DNA of 48,035 nt. Source: Enterococcus columbae (GTDB taxonomy: Bacteria; Bacillota; Bacilli; Lactobacillales; Enterococcaceae). The translations under genes were made by a program, and so were the position numbers. The stretch covers positions 1 through 48,035 of the forward strand of contig DYWZ01000026.1 in the NCBI GenBank assembly GCA_020742395.1, read 5' to 3'. The notes beneath the pieces are model-generated. The model ran no database searches. It worked only from the letters and a program-made list of their open reading frames with translations, and had not been told where the DNA came from. How positions within the stretch are numbered: the first letter of the stretch is position 1; each line of letters opens with the position of its first letter. Shown here one piece after another: positions 18,880 through 29,136 of the stretch.

Positions 18880-19908
18880 ATGAGTTTTGAAGCTGTAAGT
18901 AAACAAGTGAATCTTGATTTAATCAAGTCATTATCTTGTTTAACTGAAGAAGAACAAGCCTTTAAGGACCAACGTGATGCAGAATTAAAGGCGATTATTA
19001 AAGGAGAGGATCAACGCTTTTTATTAGTAATTGGTCCTTGTTCTGCCGATAATGAAGAAGCCGTTTTAGATTATGCCAAACGTTTAGCAAAACTGCAAGA
19101 AAAGGTCAAAGATAAGATTTTTATTGTGCAACGAGTATATACCGGCAAACCTAGAACCAATGGTGATGGTTATAAGGGCATGCTTCATCAACAAGATCCA
19201 TCAGGAGAAACCAATTTAATTCGTGGCATGGTTGCTGTACGTAAATTACATAAACGTGTTATTGGTGAAGCTGGATTAACGACTGCTGATGAAATGTTAT
19301 ATCCAGAAAATTTGGTTTTTGTGGATGACTTGGTTAGTTATCATGCAATTGGTGCGCGTTCAGTTGAAGATCAACAACACCGTTTTGTGGCAAGTGGCAT
19401 TGATGCCCCAACTGGTTTGAAAAATCCAACCAGCGGCAATATGAAAGTTTTATTTAACTCACTACATGCAGCTCAAAGAAGTCAGGAATTTATCTTTAGT
19501 GGTAGTGAAGTCAAAACTTCTGGGAATGAATTAGCTCATGTCATTTTACGTGGGGCTTTAAGTGAACAAGGCCAAGTAATCCCGAATTATCATTATGAAG
19601 ATTTATTAAAAGCAGTGAAAGCTTATCAAGTAAGCGATTATGCCAATCCATTTATCATTGTAGATACTAACCATGATAATTCAGGTAAACAATACCTAGA
19701 ACAAATTCGTATTGTAAAAGAAGTCTTGATTAACCGTGCTTGGAACGAAGATATTAAACATATGGTGCGTGGCTTTATGATTGAAAGTTATTTAGAAGAC
19801 GGTCGTCAAGAACCGGGTGAAGATACTTATGGCCAATCAATTACCGATCCATGCTTGGGTTGGGAAAAAACGGAAGCTTTGATAAACTATATTTATGAAA
19901 ATCTATAA
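18880..19908 (+). CDS. 3-deoxy-7-phosphoheptulonate (DAHP) synthase, class I
   Basis: 342 residues, typical AroFGH type: LLVIGPCSADNEEAV, GKPRTNGDGYKGML, GARSVEDQQHR, GSEVKTSGNELAHVILRG and IVDTNHDNSGKQ carry the PEP, erythrose-4-phosphate and metal-binding residues. It makes the first intermediate of the shikimate pathway from phosphoenolpyruvate and erythrose 4-phosphate. RBS AAAGGAG 9 bases before the ATG. No other aromatic-pathway genes adjoin it. Both a strong promoter and a terminator flank it, so it is a single-gene unit. Confidence 0.92.
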   Translation: MSFEAVSKQVNLDLIKSLSCLTEEEQAFKDQRDAELKAIIKGEDQRFLLVIGPCSADNEEAVLDYAKRLAKLQEKVKDKIFIVQRVYTGKPRTNGDGYKGMLHQQDPSGETNLIRGMVAVRKLHKRVIGEAGLTTADEMLYPENLVFVDDLVSYHAIGARSVEDQQHRFVASGIDAPTGLKNPTSGNMKVLFNSLHAAQRSQEFIFSGSEVKTSGNELAHVILRGALSEQGQVIPNYHYEDLLKAVKAYQVSDYANPFIIVDTNHDNSGKQYLEQIRIVKEVLINRAWNEDIKHMVRGFMIESYLEDGRQEPGEDTYGQSITDPCLGWEKTEALINYIYENL

Positions 19909-19917
19909 TTCAAAAAA

Positions 19918-19958
19918 CAAGCTTATTCTTAAGTTCTCTAAGAATAAGCTTGCTTTTT
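19918..19958. terminator. Bidirectional terminator
   Basis: 14-bp stem CAAGCTTATTCTTA / TAAGAATAAGCTTG with A-run before and T-run after; between DAHP synthase and the convergent LysR gene. Confidence 0.9.
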
Positions 19959-19976
19959 GTTTGAAAAAGGTTTGTT

Positions 19977-20903
19977 TTATTTTTCGATAATTTCAAAACT
20001 GTAGTCTCTAATATGTTGTTTTAAAAGTTGAAGATATTTTTTGGCTGTGGTACTTAGATTGACTTGGCGATGTCTAAGGTAGCCTAAAGTCATGGAATCA
20101 TCCACATCAAGGGGAATGGCGATGATTTTGTCGTCGTTTAAGGCACTACTGATAATTCCTGAACTAATTGTATAGCCATTTAAACCGACCATTAGATTAA
20201 AAATAGTCGCTCGATCGCTGACTTTAATGCTTTTTTTATGATGCAAGGTGCTTAAGATTTCTTCAGAAAAATAAAATGAATTATTTTCTCCCTGTTCATA
20301 AGATAAATAAGGAAAATCCTCTAAATCAGCTAACTGTACCTTTTTTTGATGAGCTAAAGGATTATTCCGACTGACAAAAACATGGGGACTAGCCACAAAT
20401 AGCGGTGTAAAAATTAAATCATTTTCCTTAAATAATTTTTGGAGAACTTTTTCGTTAAAATCATTAAGATATAAAATACCCAGCTCACTTTTAAAGTGTG
20501 TTAAATCGTCTAAAATATTTTGGGTTTCAGTTTCACGCAAAGTAAATTGATATTCCGCAGCATCAACTGAATGAATGAGTTCCACAAAGGCATGGACGAC
20601 AAAGGCATAATGCTGAGCGGACACGGAAAAATTTTGTTTGCGTTTAGGTTGATGTTGGTAACGATTTTCTAACAGTTGGACCTGATCTAAAATTTGGCGC
20701 GCATAAAGCATAAATTCGCGGCCTTCTTCAGTTAAACTGACGCCCATTTTGCTTCGGATGAGTAGTTGAATCCCTAATTCAGTTTCTAATTCTTTAATCG
20801 CATTGGATAGACTTGGTTGGGTTAAAAAGAGCTGCTTGGCGGCTTCGTTAATCGAGCCGGTCTCAACGATTTTATCGAGATATGCTAATTGTTGAATTCG
20901 CAT
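19977..20903 (-). CDS. mtaR: LysR-family regulator of methionine genes, MtaR/MetR-like
   Basis: 308 residues. N-terminal HTH (1-60: SINEAAKQLFLTQPSLSNAI) and a co-inducer domain. FSVSAQHYAFVVHAFVEL, FPYLSYEQGENNSFYFSEE and SDRATIFNLMVGLNGYTIS are close to streptococcal MtaR/MetR. Family knowledge: these regulators bind TATAG..CTATA-type MET-boxes and activate methionine genes. A box of that kind lies before metE, about 700 bases upstream of this gene's start. Its start codon overlaps the stop of the NUDIX gene by 1 base, so the two form an operon divergent from metEF. Confidence 0.85.
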   Translation of the reverse strand: MRIQQLAYLDKIVETGSINEAAKQLFLTQPSLSNAIKELETELGIQLLIRSKMGVSLTEEGREFMLYARQILDQVQLLENRYQHQPKRKQNFSVSAQHYAFVVHAFVELIHSVDAAEYQFTLRETETQNILDDLTHFKSELGILYLNDFNEKVLQKLFKENDLIFTPLFVASPHVFVSRNNPLAHQKKVQLADLEDFPYLSYEQGENNSFYFSEEILSTLHHKKSIKVSDRATIFNLMVGLNGYTISSGIISSALNDDKIIAIPLDVDDSMTLGYLRHRQVNLSTTAKKYLQLLKQHIRDYSFEIIEK

Positions 20904-21493
20904 TAAATCGCGCCTTTCTTTAAAGGAAATTGTTGATTCATTTTAGCGACTAATTTTTGATAGATGTTATGCTGTATCCATTCTTCGCTAACTAATTCGG
21001 CTAATTTTTCGATTTCTAGCCAAGCCACCTGACTATTTTCACTTGGTTGGATGCTAAGAGGTAAGCTAGGGTCAGCTTCAAGTAAATAGGTACAATTAAA
21101 ATGAAGATGTGAAGAAACATATTGACCAGCCTTTTGATGGCCATCTACTGTTAATATTTCGATAGCAAACAAGTCTTCTGATAGAAAAATACTATCGGTT
21201 AAACCACTTTCTTCAGCGATTTCTCTTTTTATTACCGCTTTTAAATCACTACAACCATCTGCATGGCCACCTAACCAAGCCCAAGATTGATAAATATTAT
21301 GATAAGCCATTAAGACCTTCTTACGGTCTGGACTGACAATCCACGCTGAAACACTCACGTGGGCGAGTTTGCTTTCTCTAGTGAAAAATTGTGGATTGGT
21401 TTGGAGTTGTTCGATAAATAATTTTTTATCTTTCGCTTCCTGTTCATTAAAGGGTTGATAATTTTGAATAGTAACCAACAAATCTTGCATCAT
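20903..21493 (-). CDS. NUDIX hydrolase
   Basis: 196 residues. NUDIX box at about residues 75-97, GGHADGCSDLKAVIKREIAE then ESGL: the REIAEES core is intact, but the first Glu of Gx5Ex7REUxEExGU is Ser, as in the 'GGHADG' subgroup. It hydrolyses a nucleoside-diphosphate-linked compound; which one cannot be told. Start ATG 21493 (second ATG three bases on) with AAGGAG. Co-transcribed with the MtaR-like regulator (1-base overlap), which is an unexplained partnership. Confidence 0.8.
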   Translation of the reverse strand: MMQDLLVTIQNYQPFNEQEAKDKKLFIEQLQTNPQFFTRESKLAHVSVSAWIVSPDRKKVLMAYHNIYQSWAWLGGHADGCSDLKAVIKREIAEESGLTDSIFLSEDLFAIEILTVDGHQKAGQYVSSHLHFNCTYLLEADPSLPLSIQPSENSQVAWLEIEKLAELVSEEWIQHNIYQKLVAKMNQQFPLKKGAI

Positions 21494-21607
21494 TTTTACT
21501 CCTTTTTCTTTATTTTTTATTGTGATAAATAAATTTTATCCGTAAAATATCATTTTTTTGAAATGATAAATCTTATAAAATCAAGCTTTTTTCTATTTTA
21601 CACTAGG

Positions 21608-21626
21608 TTATAGTTTATTGCTATAA
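21608..21626 (+). promoter_or_regulatory. MET-box (MtaR/CmbR-type operator) upstream of metE
   Basis: Perfect inverted repeat TTATAG-TTTATTG-CTATAA, close to the TATAGTTTNAAACTATA consensus known for methionine LysR regulators in Lactobacillales. It lies 82 bases before the metE start and between the regulator operon and metE. Confidence 0.7.
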
Positions 21627-21707
21627 CAAATCATATATTTTCTCAGTTATTCAATACCCAAAGATTGTGTTAAGGTTAGCACATCAAAAATAAGCGAGGT
21701 TAGTAAG

Positions 21708-23966
21708 ATGAAAACAAGTATTGTTGGTTTTCCTAGAATTGGGGAATATCGTGAATTAAAATTTCAAACTGAAAAATATTTTAGAGCAGAAATTAGTGAA
21801 GAGGAACTCATTGCTTTTGCGAAAACTTTACGTCAAAAACACTGGCAAACGATTCAAAGCGTAGGCATTGATGAAATTCCTAGCAATGATTTTTCTTTTT
21901 ATGATCAAATGTTAGATACAGCGATTTTATTTAATATCATTCCTAAAGAAGTTGCTCATTTAGATGTAAGTCCGTTATCACGTTATTTTGCATTAGCGCG
22001 AGGATATCAAGGGGAAAAAGGGGATGTCAAGGCACGACCAATGAAAAAATGGTTTAATACCAATTATCATTATTTAGTACCTAAATTTGAAAAAGATACA
22101 CAAATAAAAATCAATAGTCAAAAAATCTTTGATGAATATCAAGAGGCCAAAGCTTTAGGAATATCCACACGTCCTGTTTTAATTGGTCCGTTTACCTTCT
22201 TAACTTTAGCTGAGTATAGTGAGGATTGTAGTATTGCCGATTTTGTAGAGCCACTTATCGTTAATTATCAACAAGTCTTACAAAAATCAGCTGAACAAGG
22301 TGCTGCTTGGGTGCAATTAGATGAGCCAGCATTGGTTAAAGATTTAAGTGCAGAGGAAAAAGATTTATTTGTTCGGATTTATCAACAACTTTTAAATCAA
22401 TCAAAAGAAGTGAAAGTATTGTTACAAACTTATTTTGGCGATGTCAGAGATATTTATCAAGAGTTGATCAGCTTACCTTTTGCAGGAATTGGCCTAGATT
22501 TTATTGAAGGCAAGGAAACTTTGCATTTAGTCCAATCAGGCTTTCCTAAAGAAAAGATTCTTTACGCGGGCGTTGTTAATGGTAAAAATATTTGGCGCAA
22601 TGACTATACTAAAACCATTGAACTGATTAAATCTTTACCGGTTGAACAAATTGTTCTTAATACTTCTTGTTCATTACTGCATGTGCCTTATACAGTAGCA
22701 AATGAAAATTTTGCAGCCAATATCAAAAATCACTTAGCTTTTGCTAAAGAAAAGTTAGTAGAATTGGTTGATTTAGCGACTATTTTATCACAAACAACAA
22801 CAACTACTGCGTTAAGTGAGAATCAAGCGTTATTTGTAAATTCTCGCGTACAACCACAAGCAACTGTCCAACAGGCATTAGCGCAGTTACAACCAACTGA
22901 TTTTGTGCGAGCGGAACCTTTTAGTCAACGAGAAAAAATTCAAAGAGCTAAATATCAATTTCCTTTATTACCAACGACTACTATTGGTTCTTTCCCACAA
23001 ACCAAAGAGGTCAAACAAAAACGCGCGCAATTTAATCGCCAAGAATTATCAAGCGAAGACTATGAAAGTTTTATTAAAAGTAAAATTAATGAATGGCTAA
23101 CTTTCCAAAGTGAGATTGGTTTAGATGTTTTAGTCCATGGGGAATTTGAACGCAATGATATGGTGGAATATTTTGGTCAACATTTAGCTGGTTATCTATT
23201 TACGCAAAATGGTTGGGTACAATCTTATGGGACAAGGGGCGTGAAACCACCGATTGTTTGGAGTGATATTTATCGTAAAGCACCAATTACGGTTAAATGG
23301 TCAGCCTATGCGCAAAGTCAAACCAAACGATATGTTAAAGGCATGTTAACTGGACCGGTAACCATTTTAAATTGGTCATTTCCTCGCGAAGATATTAGTT
23401 TAAAAGAAGCCACTTTACAGTTAGCTTTAGCGATTCAAGAAGAAGTGCTTGATTTAGAAGCCAATGGTATTGAAATCATCCAGATTGACGAAGCAGCATT
23501 AAGAGAAAAACTACCACTACGTAAAAGTGATTGGTACAGTGAATACTTAGATTGGGCGATTCCAGCCTTTCGTTTAGTTCATAGTAAGGTCAAACCGACC
23601 ACACAAATTCATACACATATGTGTTATAGCGAATTTACAGATATTATCGAAGCAATCGATGCGATGGATGCAGATGTGATTTCTTTTGAAGCATCACGAT
23701 CTAATTTAACTATTTTAGATGAATTACAAGCCAAACATTTTCAAACACAAGTTGGTCCGGGGGTATATGATATTCATTCACCTCGAATTCCATCCGTTGA
23801 GGAAATTAAAACAACCCTTCGCAAAATTTTAGCAAAAATTCCTCAAAATAAAGTTTGGGTGAATCCTGATTGTGGCTTAAAAACCCGTGGAGAAAAAGAA
23901 ACGAAAGCTAGTCTGTTACATTTAACTATGGCAGCTTATCAATTACGTGAGGAGTTGAGGCAATGA
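21708..23966 (+). CDS. metE: Cobalamin-independent methionine synthase MetE
   Basis: 752 residues, normal length, with two related barrels. The N-terminal one has [16 protein letters not shown] and the C-terminal one [17 protein letters not shown]. Zinc ligands are His637 and Cys639 (HTHMC) and Cys722 ([10 protein letters not shown]), with the matching Glu about 22 residues after Cys639. It transfers a methyl group from 5-methyltetrahydropteroyltriglutamate to homocysteine. It overlaps metF by 4 bases (ATGA). RBS is weak (GCGAGG). Confidence 0.95.
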   Translation: MKTSIVGFPRIGEYRELKFQTEKYFRAEISEEELIAFAKTLRQKHWQTIQSVGIDEIPSNDFSFYDQMLDTAILFNIIPKEVAHLDVSPLSRYFALARGYQGEKGDVKARPMKKWFNTNYHYLVPKFEKDTQIKINSQKIFDEYQEAKALGISTRPVLIGPFTFLTLAEYSEDCSIADFVEPLIVNYQQVLQKSAEQGAAWVQLDEPALVKDLSAEEKDLFVRIYQQLLNQSKEVKVLLQTYFGDVRDIYQELISLPFAGIGLDFIEGKETLHLVQSGFPKEKILYAGVVNGKNIWRNDYTKTIELIKSLPVEQIVLNTSCSLLHVPYTVANENFAANIKNHLAFAKEKLVELVDLATILSQTTTTTALSENQALFVNSRVQPQATVQQALAQLQPTDFVRAEPFSQREKIQRAKYQFPLLPTTTIGSFPQTKEVKQKRAQFNRQELSSEDYESFIKSKINEWLTFQSEIGLDVLVHGEFERNDMVEYFGQHLAGYLFTQNGWVQSYGTRGVKPPIVWSDIYRKAPITVKWSAYAQSQTKRYVKGMLTGPVTILNWSFPREDISLKEATLQLALAIQEEVLDLEANGIEIIQIDEAALREKLPLRKSDWYSEYLDWAIPAFRLVHSKVKPTTQIHTHMCYSEFTDIIEAIDAMDADVISFEASRSNLTILDELQAKHFQTQVGPGVYDIHSPRIPSVEEIKTTLRKILAKIPQNKVWVNPDCGLKTRGEKETKASLLHLTMAAYQLREELRQ

Positions 23967-24823
23967 GCCAAGTAAGTTTGCATCAACCTAGTTTGTCATT
24001 TGAAATTTTTCCTCCAAACAGTCAAGTCGGTGAGGAAAAACTATTGCAAACGTTAAGTGAATTAAAAGGTTTAACCCCTAAATTCATCAGTGTGACCTGT
24101 AGTAATAAAAGTCATAATATCGAGCAATCAACGGTTAAACTAGCGGATTATGTTCAAAATCAGCTACATATTCCAGCGGTTGCCCATTTACCTGCCTTAT
24201 ATTTGAGTAAAGTGCAAGTAGATAATATTCTTTTAGCTTTACAGCAATGCGGAGTGAATCATGTATTAGCCTTGCGTGGAGATAAAATTGCCGGCCAAGC
24301 CACTACGGGTGAATTCAAATATGCCAGTGATTTAGTTAGCTATGTAAAAGATAAGCAGCAACATTTTACGATTAGTGGCGCCTGTTATCCTGAAATGCAT
24401 CCAGATTCCAACAACCGTATCGAAGACGTATTGCATTTGAAACAAAAGGTCCGTGCGGGCTGTGATTATTTAGTCAGTCAATTATTTTTTGACAATGAAT
24501 GTTTTTATCAATTTCAAGAAAATTGTGCTTTAGCAGGTATTGAAGTGCCGATTTTAGCGGGCATTATGCCAATAATCAATCGTAATCAGGCAATCCGCTT
24601 AATTCAGACTTGTCAAACGAAGGTTCCGCGTAAGTTTAAAGCTATTTTAGAAAAGTACGAGCATCAGCCTCAAGCCTTGCGTGAAGCTGGTTTAGCCTAT
24701 GCAATTGATCAAATTGTTGATTTGGTTACCCAAAATGTAGATGGCATCCACTTATATACCATGAATCAAGCCACAACAGCACGAGAAATCTCTAGGGCCA
24801 CTAAGTCTTTATTTGCCTCATAG
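23963..24823 (+). CDS. metF: 5,10-methylenetetrahydrofolate reductase MetF
   Basis: 286 residues, MTHFR family, FAD-dependent TIM barrel. [17 protein letters not shown] carries the conserved N-terminal Glu; [18 protein letters not shown] and [10 protein letters not shown] are the typical flavin- and folate-binding segments. It supplies the methyl-folate used by MetE, with which it is translationally coupled. It ends just before a strong terminator. Confidence 0.93.
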   Translation: MSQVSLHQPSLSFEIFPPNSQVGEEKLLQTLSELKGLTPKFISVTCSNKSHNIEQSTVKLADYVQNQLHIPAVAHLPALYLSKVQVDNILLALQQCGVNHVLALRGDKIAGQATTGEFKYASDLVSYVKDKQQHFTISGACYPEMHPDSNNRIEDVLHLKQKVRAGCDYLVSQLFFDNECFYQFQENCALAGIEVPILAGIMPIINRNQAIRLIQTCQTKVPRKFKAILEKYEHQPQALREAGLAYAIDQIVDLVTQNVDGIHLYTMNQATTAREISRATKSLFAS

Positions 24824-24840
24824 TAAAATTACCTCATAAT

Positions 24841-24913
24841 AAAAAACGTTCCTGAGATGTATCATTTTTCAAAGTTAGACTTTAAAGGATACATCAATCT
24901 AAGAACGTTTTTT
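24841..24913. terminator. Bidirectional terminator
   Basis: Nested hairpin: AAAAAACGTTC / GAACGTTTTTT outside and GATGTATC / GATACATC inside. It lies between convergent metF and the phosphoesterase gene. Confidence 0.85.
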
Positions 24914-24917
24914 ACGT

Positions 24918-25787
24918 TTAACTAATCGGTTGATCTTCAGTATTTTCTTTAGCTAGATGATAATAAATAATTTCAGGTACTAGGCGAAAACGACTGCCTA
25001 AAAAAGAGCGTCTTGCGCGGTTACAAATAGAAAGAATCGTTTTTGGGGTTAGTACATACAAACCATGTGTGAAAAATTCAGCACCCTTAATTGGTTTTTC
25101 GAATCGATTAAACCATTTCCGTTTTTGATGAGCATGACCAGTCAAGACCAAATCGTAATGACTTAAGTTAGGTACTTTCATGACCGCATCTGGCTCATGA
25201 ACTAAAAGAATTCGCCATTTTGAAAACGTCTTTTCAAAGGTGAACTGTGGTTTGCCGACTAAATAATCATCCATCCCACTAATAGTAATAGAAAATTGGT
25301 CCATGGAACCAAAAATTTCTTCGTTCTTTAATAAGGTAAAATCAGCTTGCTGATAAATATTTTGCACGAAGTACTGACCATCGTTTTTATAGTCATGATT
25401 TCCTAGAACCGCAATTTTTCCTAAAGGTGCAGAGAAATGCTTTAGCTTGCTGATTAACTTTTGACTATGCTTAGGTGACCACTTGGCATAATCTTCAATC
25501 AAATCACCAGTAAAAATAATAATGCTCGGCTTAACGCGTTGAGTAGAACGAATCAGCCGATTAATCCGTTTAGGCTGAAAATGTTTTGAAAAATGCGTAT
25601 CACTAAAATGAGCGATAGTGACAATACTACTAAAATCAAAAACATCATAAGCCTTTGAAATATCGACAAGCTCATTGGAGTTTTTATGGATAAAGTAATG
25701 TTTTTCTCTAACAAGATAGGGTGCGATAAAAACCAAATAAATATAAAAAATAAATAGTAGCCCGAGTAGTCCGAGCAACCAATACAT
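24918..25787 (-). CDS. Calcineurin-like metallophosphoesterase, membrane-anchored (YkuE/YaeI type)
   Basis: 289 residues. An N-terminal membrane helix (LLGLLGLLFIFYIYLVFI) is followed by the metallophosphoesterase motifs in order: HFSDTHF, FTGDLIED, LGNHDY, LVHEPD and TGHAHQKRKW. The two-metal site is complete. Relatives act on membrane lipids such as UDP-diacylglucosamine analogues, but the substrate here is not known. ATG 25787 has GGGGGTGG about 8 bases before it. A single-gene unit on the minus strand. Confidence 0.85.
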   Translation of the reverse strand: MYWLLGLLGLLFIFYIYLVFIAPYLVREKHYFIHKNSNELVDISKAYDVFDFSSIVTIAHFSDTHFSKHFQPKRINRLIRSTQRVKPSIIIFTGDLIEDYAKWSPKHSQKLISKLKHFSAPLGKIAVLGNHDYKNDGQYFVQNIYQQADFTLLKNEEIFGSMDQFSITISGMDDYLVGKPQFTFEKTFSKWRILLVHEPDAVMKVPNLSHYDLVLTGHAHQKRKWFNRFEKPIKGAEFFTHGLYVLTPKTILSICNRARRSFLGSRFRLVPEIIYYHLAKENTEDQPIS

Positions 25788-25936
25788 AAGTTTGCCACCC
25801 CCTAAAAAATTTCCATGTAATTAGCATAGTAGAAATAGTAAAAAAAAGCAATGAACATGTGAAAAAAATATCCTAAAGATAAGACTTTTATTTTGTGAGC
25901 AAAATGAGCAAGTGCCGCTTTTTTAGTAGTAAAATA

Positions 25937-26010
25937 TGCTATAATATTAAAGTTAATAAAGCAAATGATGAAAGGAGCTAAAACAAGGGTTATAATCGAG
26001 TAATCCTTGT
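25937..26010 (+). promoter_or_regulatory. Extended -10 promoter and hairpin leader of the tatD operon
   Basis: TGC-TATAAT (25937-25945) gives an extended -10. AAAGGAG (25971-25977) is 41 bases before the tatD ATG, with a hairpin ACAAGGGTT / AATCCTTGT (25983-26010) between them. Folding would bring the site to ~13 bases. A 12-codon open frame (ATG 25965 to TAA 26001-26003) also spans it. Structure seen; function inferred. Confidence 0.45.
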
Positions 26011-26018
26011 AGCTATTA

Positions 26019-26798
26019 ATGAAAATTTTTGATACCCATACGCATTTAAATGCAGAACAATTTATCAATGAAGAAGAGGCCACAATCAAACGTGCACATG
26101 AATTAGGCGTTAGTGAGATGGCTGTGGTCGGCTTTGATTATCCAACAATTGAAAAATCCTTAGCTTTAAGTCAAGAATATCCTGAAATATACAGTATCAT
26201 CGGTTGGCATCCAACTGAAGCTGGTAGCTATAATCGAGAAGTAGAAGCTTTTTTACAAACCAATTTAACCGATGATAAAGTCGTAGCCCTAGGTGAAATT
26301 GGTTTAGACTATTATTGGATGGAAGATCCTAAAGAGGTACAAGCCAAAGTCTTTCGCCGTCAGATTGCAATTGCCAAAGAACATCACCTGCCTATTAGTA
26401 TTCACACTAGAGAGGCATTAGAAGATACTTACCAAATATTAAAAGAAGAACGTGTTCATGAGATTGGTGGTATTATGCATAGCTTTAGTGGAGATGAAAA
26501 ATGGGCTAAGAAATTTCTTGATTTAGGGATGCATCTATCTTTTAGCGGGGTAGTTACCTTTAAAAAAGCTATCGAAGTTCAAGAAGCTGCCAAAATCGTA
26601 CCAATAGATCGTTTGTTGGTCGAAACCGATGCACCTTACTTAGCGCCAGTCCCTTATCGAGGCAAAAGAAATGAGCCGGGCTATACTCGTTATGTCGTAG
26701 AAAAAATTGCCGAATTACGAGAAATGGCTGTTGAAGAGGTGGCTTTCCATACAAGAAAGAATGCAGCAAACTTATTTAGACTGGATTTGGCCAAATGA
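26019..26798 (+). CDS. tatD: TatD-family metal-dependent deoxyribonuclease
   Basis: 259 residues, TatD/YabD family: IFDTHTHLNAEQF (metal-binding HxH), GEIGLDYYW (Glu), SIHTREA and GGIMHSFSG (His), LVETDAPYLAP (Asp) all present. A 3'-5' DNase, often found before rnmV and ksgA in Firmicutes, as here. It overlaps rnmV by 4 bases. The ATG itself has no close ribosome-binding site; see the hairpin leader before it. In many relatives metG precedes it, but not here. Confidence 0.9.
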   Translation: MKIFDTHTHLNAEQFINEEEATIKRAHELGVSEMAVVGFDYPTIEKSLALSQEYPEIYSIIGWHPTEAGSYNREVEAFLQTNLTDDKVVALGEIGLDYYWMEDPKEVQAKVFRRQIAIAKEHHLPISIHTREALEDTYQILKEERVHEIGGIMHSFSGDEKWAKKFLDLGMHLSFSGVVTFKKAIEVQEAAKIVPIDRLLVETDAPYLAPVPYRGKRNEPGYTRYVVEKIAELREMAVEEVAFHTRKNAANLFRLDLAK

Positions 26799-27385
26799 AA
26801 AAAGTAGCAACAGATAAAATTGAAATAGCTGAAGTGGTGGTAGTGGAAGGCAAAGACGACACCCGACGTTTGAAAGAATTTTTTAAAGTCGATACCATCG
26901 AAACCATCGGCTCGGCAATTGATCAGGCTACTCTTGAGGTCATTAGTCATGCTCAAAAAACACGTGGCGTCATCGTTTTAACGGATCCTGATCATGCAGG
27001 TGAACGTATCCGTAAGATTATTATGCAACAGGTGCCTGATTGTAAACACGCATTTATCACTAAAGAACAAGGGAAAGGAAAGAAACCATCGGCTAGTTTA
27101 GGCGTGGAACATGCAAGTTTTGAAGCATTAAAACAAGCTTTTGAACAAGTGAGTCAGACTAAAGTAATAGACAATTTTCAACCAATTTCCCAAGAAGTCT
27201 TGATAGAATTAGGTTTGATTGCTGGTCCTAAAGCGAAATTGCTGCGTCAATTAATCGGTGAGCGTTTAGCAATCGGTTATACCAATGGCAAACAGCTAGC
27301 TAAACGCTTGGCGATGTTTGCCATCAGTGAAGAGATGCTTAGAAGTACGTTAAAGAAAGTAGAGGAAGAAAGTGAAAGATCATAG
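26795..27385 (+). CDS. rnmV: Ribonuclease M5
   Basis: 196 residues. An N-terminal Toprim domain (about 12-100) with the catalytic Glu in VVVEGKDD and the DPDHAGE motif, then the RNase M5 C-terminal domain. It matures 5S rRNA. It overlaps tatD by 4 bases and ksgA by 14, a standard order in this phylum. Confidence 0.93.
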   Translation: MKKVATDKIEIAEVVVVEGKDDTRRLKEFFKVDTIETIGSAIDQATLEVISHAQKTRGVIVLTDPDHAGERIRKIIMQQVPDCKHAFITKEQGKGKKPSASLGVEHASFEALKQAFEQVSQTKVIDNFQPISQEVLIELGLIAGPKAKLLRQLIGERLAIGYTNGKQLAKRLAMFAISEEMLRSTLKKVEEESERS

Positions 27386-28256
27386 AGAAATTGCCAATCC
27401 TAGTCACACAAGAGAAATTTTAGCTCGTCATGGCTTTACCTTTAAAAAAAGCCTAGGACAAAATTTTTTAACTGAACCAAATATTTTACGTAAGATTGTG
27501 CAAACTGCTGATATTACTGAAAAAGTGAATGTCATTGAAGTGGGACCGGGAATTGGGGCGTTAACCGAGCATTTAGCTCAACATGCGAACCAAGTTCTAG
27601 CTTTTGAAATTGATGACCGTCTGATTCCGGTTTTAGCAGATACCTTACAAGCCTATCCTAATGTAACCATTAAGCATCAAGATGTCTTGCAGGCGGATTT
27701 AGTGGGTATAACTAAGGAAGTCTTTAAAGAGAACCTACCGATTAAAGTGGTAGCTAACTTACCTTATTACATTACTACGCCGATTATGATGCATTTTTTA
27801 GAGTCTAATTTAGTAGTAGATGAGATGGTAGTTATGATGCAAAAAGAAGTCGCTGATCGCATTAGTGCTGCGCCAGGTTCAAAAGCGTATGGCTCATTAA
27901 GTATTGCGGTCCAATATTATATGGAAGCCAGTCTAGCATTTATTGTACCTAAAACGGTCTTTGTACCACAACCAAATGTGGATTCAGCAATTTTAAAATT
28001 AACTCGCCGCGCTCAGCCAGCGGTAGCTGTAGATGATGAAAAAGCCTTCTTTAAACTAACAAAAGCAGCTTTCTTGCTTAGAAGAAAGACTTTATGGAAC
28101 AATTTATTGAATTATTATGGGAAAGATGAAGCAACTAAGACTTGGTTAACACAAGCTTTGCAGACAGTGGGCATCGATCCCAAACGTCGAGGCGAAACCT
28201 TGAGTTTACAAGAATTTGCTGATTTAAGTAATCAACTCGTTCGTACCAACCGTTAG
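27372..28256 (+). CDS. rsmA: 16S rRNA dimethyladenosine transferase RsmA (KsgA)
   Basis: 294 residues. SAM-binding motif [16 protein letters not shown], motif [12 protein letters not shown], and [10 protein letters not shown] near the N-terminus, as in all KsgA proteins. It dimethylates two adenines of the 16S rRNA helix 45. GTG start with GAGGAAG 3-9 bases before it, inside rnmV. It ends the operon; a strong terminator follows at once. Confidence 0.95.
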   Translation: MKDHREIANPSHTREILARHGFTFKKSLGQNFLTEPNILRKIVQTADITEKVNVIEVGPGIGALTEHLAQHANQVLAFEIDDRLIPVLADTLQAYPNVTIKHQDVLQADLVGITKEVFKENLPIKVVANLPYYITTPIMMHFLESNLVVDEMVVMMQKEVADRISAAPGSKAYGSLSIAVQYYMEASLAFIVPKTVFVPQPNVDSAILKLTRRAQPAVAVDDEKAFFKLTKAAFLLRRKTLWNNLLNYYGKDEATKTWLTQALQTVGIDPKRRGETLSLQEFADLSNQLVRTNR

Positions 28257-28262
28257 TTTTAT

Positions 28263-28318
28263 ATTCAGCTGATAATTTATTTGACTATAGTTAAATAGAT
28301 TATCAGCTGAATTTTTTG
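28263..28318 (+). terminator. Terminator of the tatD-rnmV-rsmA operon
   Basis: 14-bp perfect stem ATTCAGCTGATAAT / ATTATCAGCTGAAT, then six T. Confidence 0.92.
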
Positions 28319-28783
28319 TGGATAATATTTTTGATGAAATCTCTGAAGCTGAGTAATGGAGAAGTTGATCTACTTTACCAAAGAAGTCCACAAGGTTAAT
28401 TCCTAAGACATAAAAATTTTTATCAAAAATTCCATTTTTTAAAATAACATAACATTTAAAATTTAATTTATTTTCATGCGTAAATATATTGGTTCTATTT
28501 ATATTATTAGGTTTAGTAATGTTGAAATAAGAACAAAATTTAAGGGTAGACTAATTTTTTAAAGGAGTATGATTGCTTTTTTGCATACATAATAAAATAT
28601 AAATAGTTTACATATTAAAAAAAAAGAATATAATAATACTTGTAGAAGTTGTTCTACAGATTTTGAAGGAGAATTTGTGCCAAGCAAATGCTTACCTCAT
28701 CGATGTTTATAGCTGTCGGATAGAAGAAGCGATGTTATTATTAGATAGCAATTATTGATTAAAGACTTTAATGTATGGCGTTT

Positions 28784-28797
28784 ATAAAGCGCTTACA
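28784..28797 (+). promoter_or_regulatory. cre-like (CcpA) site in the intergenic region
   Basis: ATAAAGCGCTTACA fits TGWAARCGYTWNCA at 12 of 14 positions; the mismatches are the first two bases. It lies inside the candidate transcript, so it could be a roadblock or belong to a second promoter. Confidence 0.4.
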
Positions 28798-29136
28798 TCT
28801 TACTTTTTTCTTTTTATTTGTGATGACATGATCAAGTTCAAAGGATAAGTATAAAGTGCTTGAAAGATAATATAGTCTTGAAAATAGATATACTTCGTCT
28901 TAATTCTTGATCATGCATAAACTCTATGTTACCCCTTCCCATTCCCCATATGAACATAGGATTATCCTATTGATCCTTTCTCTTAAATTCCATAATTAAG
29001 CAAAAGGCATTCAGCTTAATATCGACGGTTCTCCTTCTGTCTTTTCTACTCCCTTTTTTACAGGGGCTTGGTACTAAATGGAATCTGTCCGCCTGGACAA
29101 AAGAGAGCGATTATCAATTCCAGCTCTATTTTGTAA

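Noticed and set aside
28641..28720. Fst-type toxin behind a 5' hairpin and SD (GAAGGAG, GTG)
   Set aside because: The frame encodes only 11 codons, with two Cys and no membrane helix, unlike any Fst toxin.
28641..29136. T-box leader or tmRNA in the rsmA-niaX gap
   Set aside because: GGCTTGGTACTAAATGG only faintly recalls the T-box, with no specifier loop; no tmRNA ends or tag frame; a terminator and a separate promoter part it from niaX.
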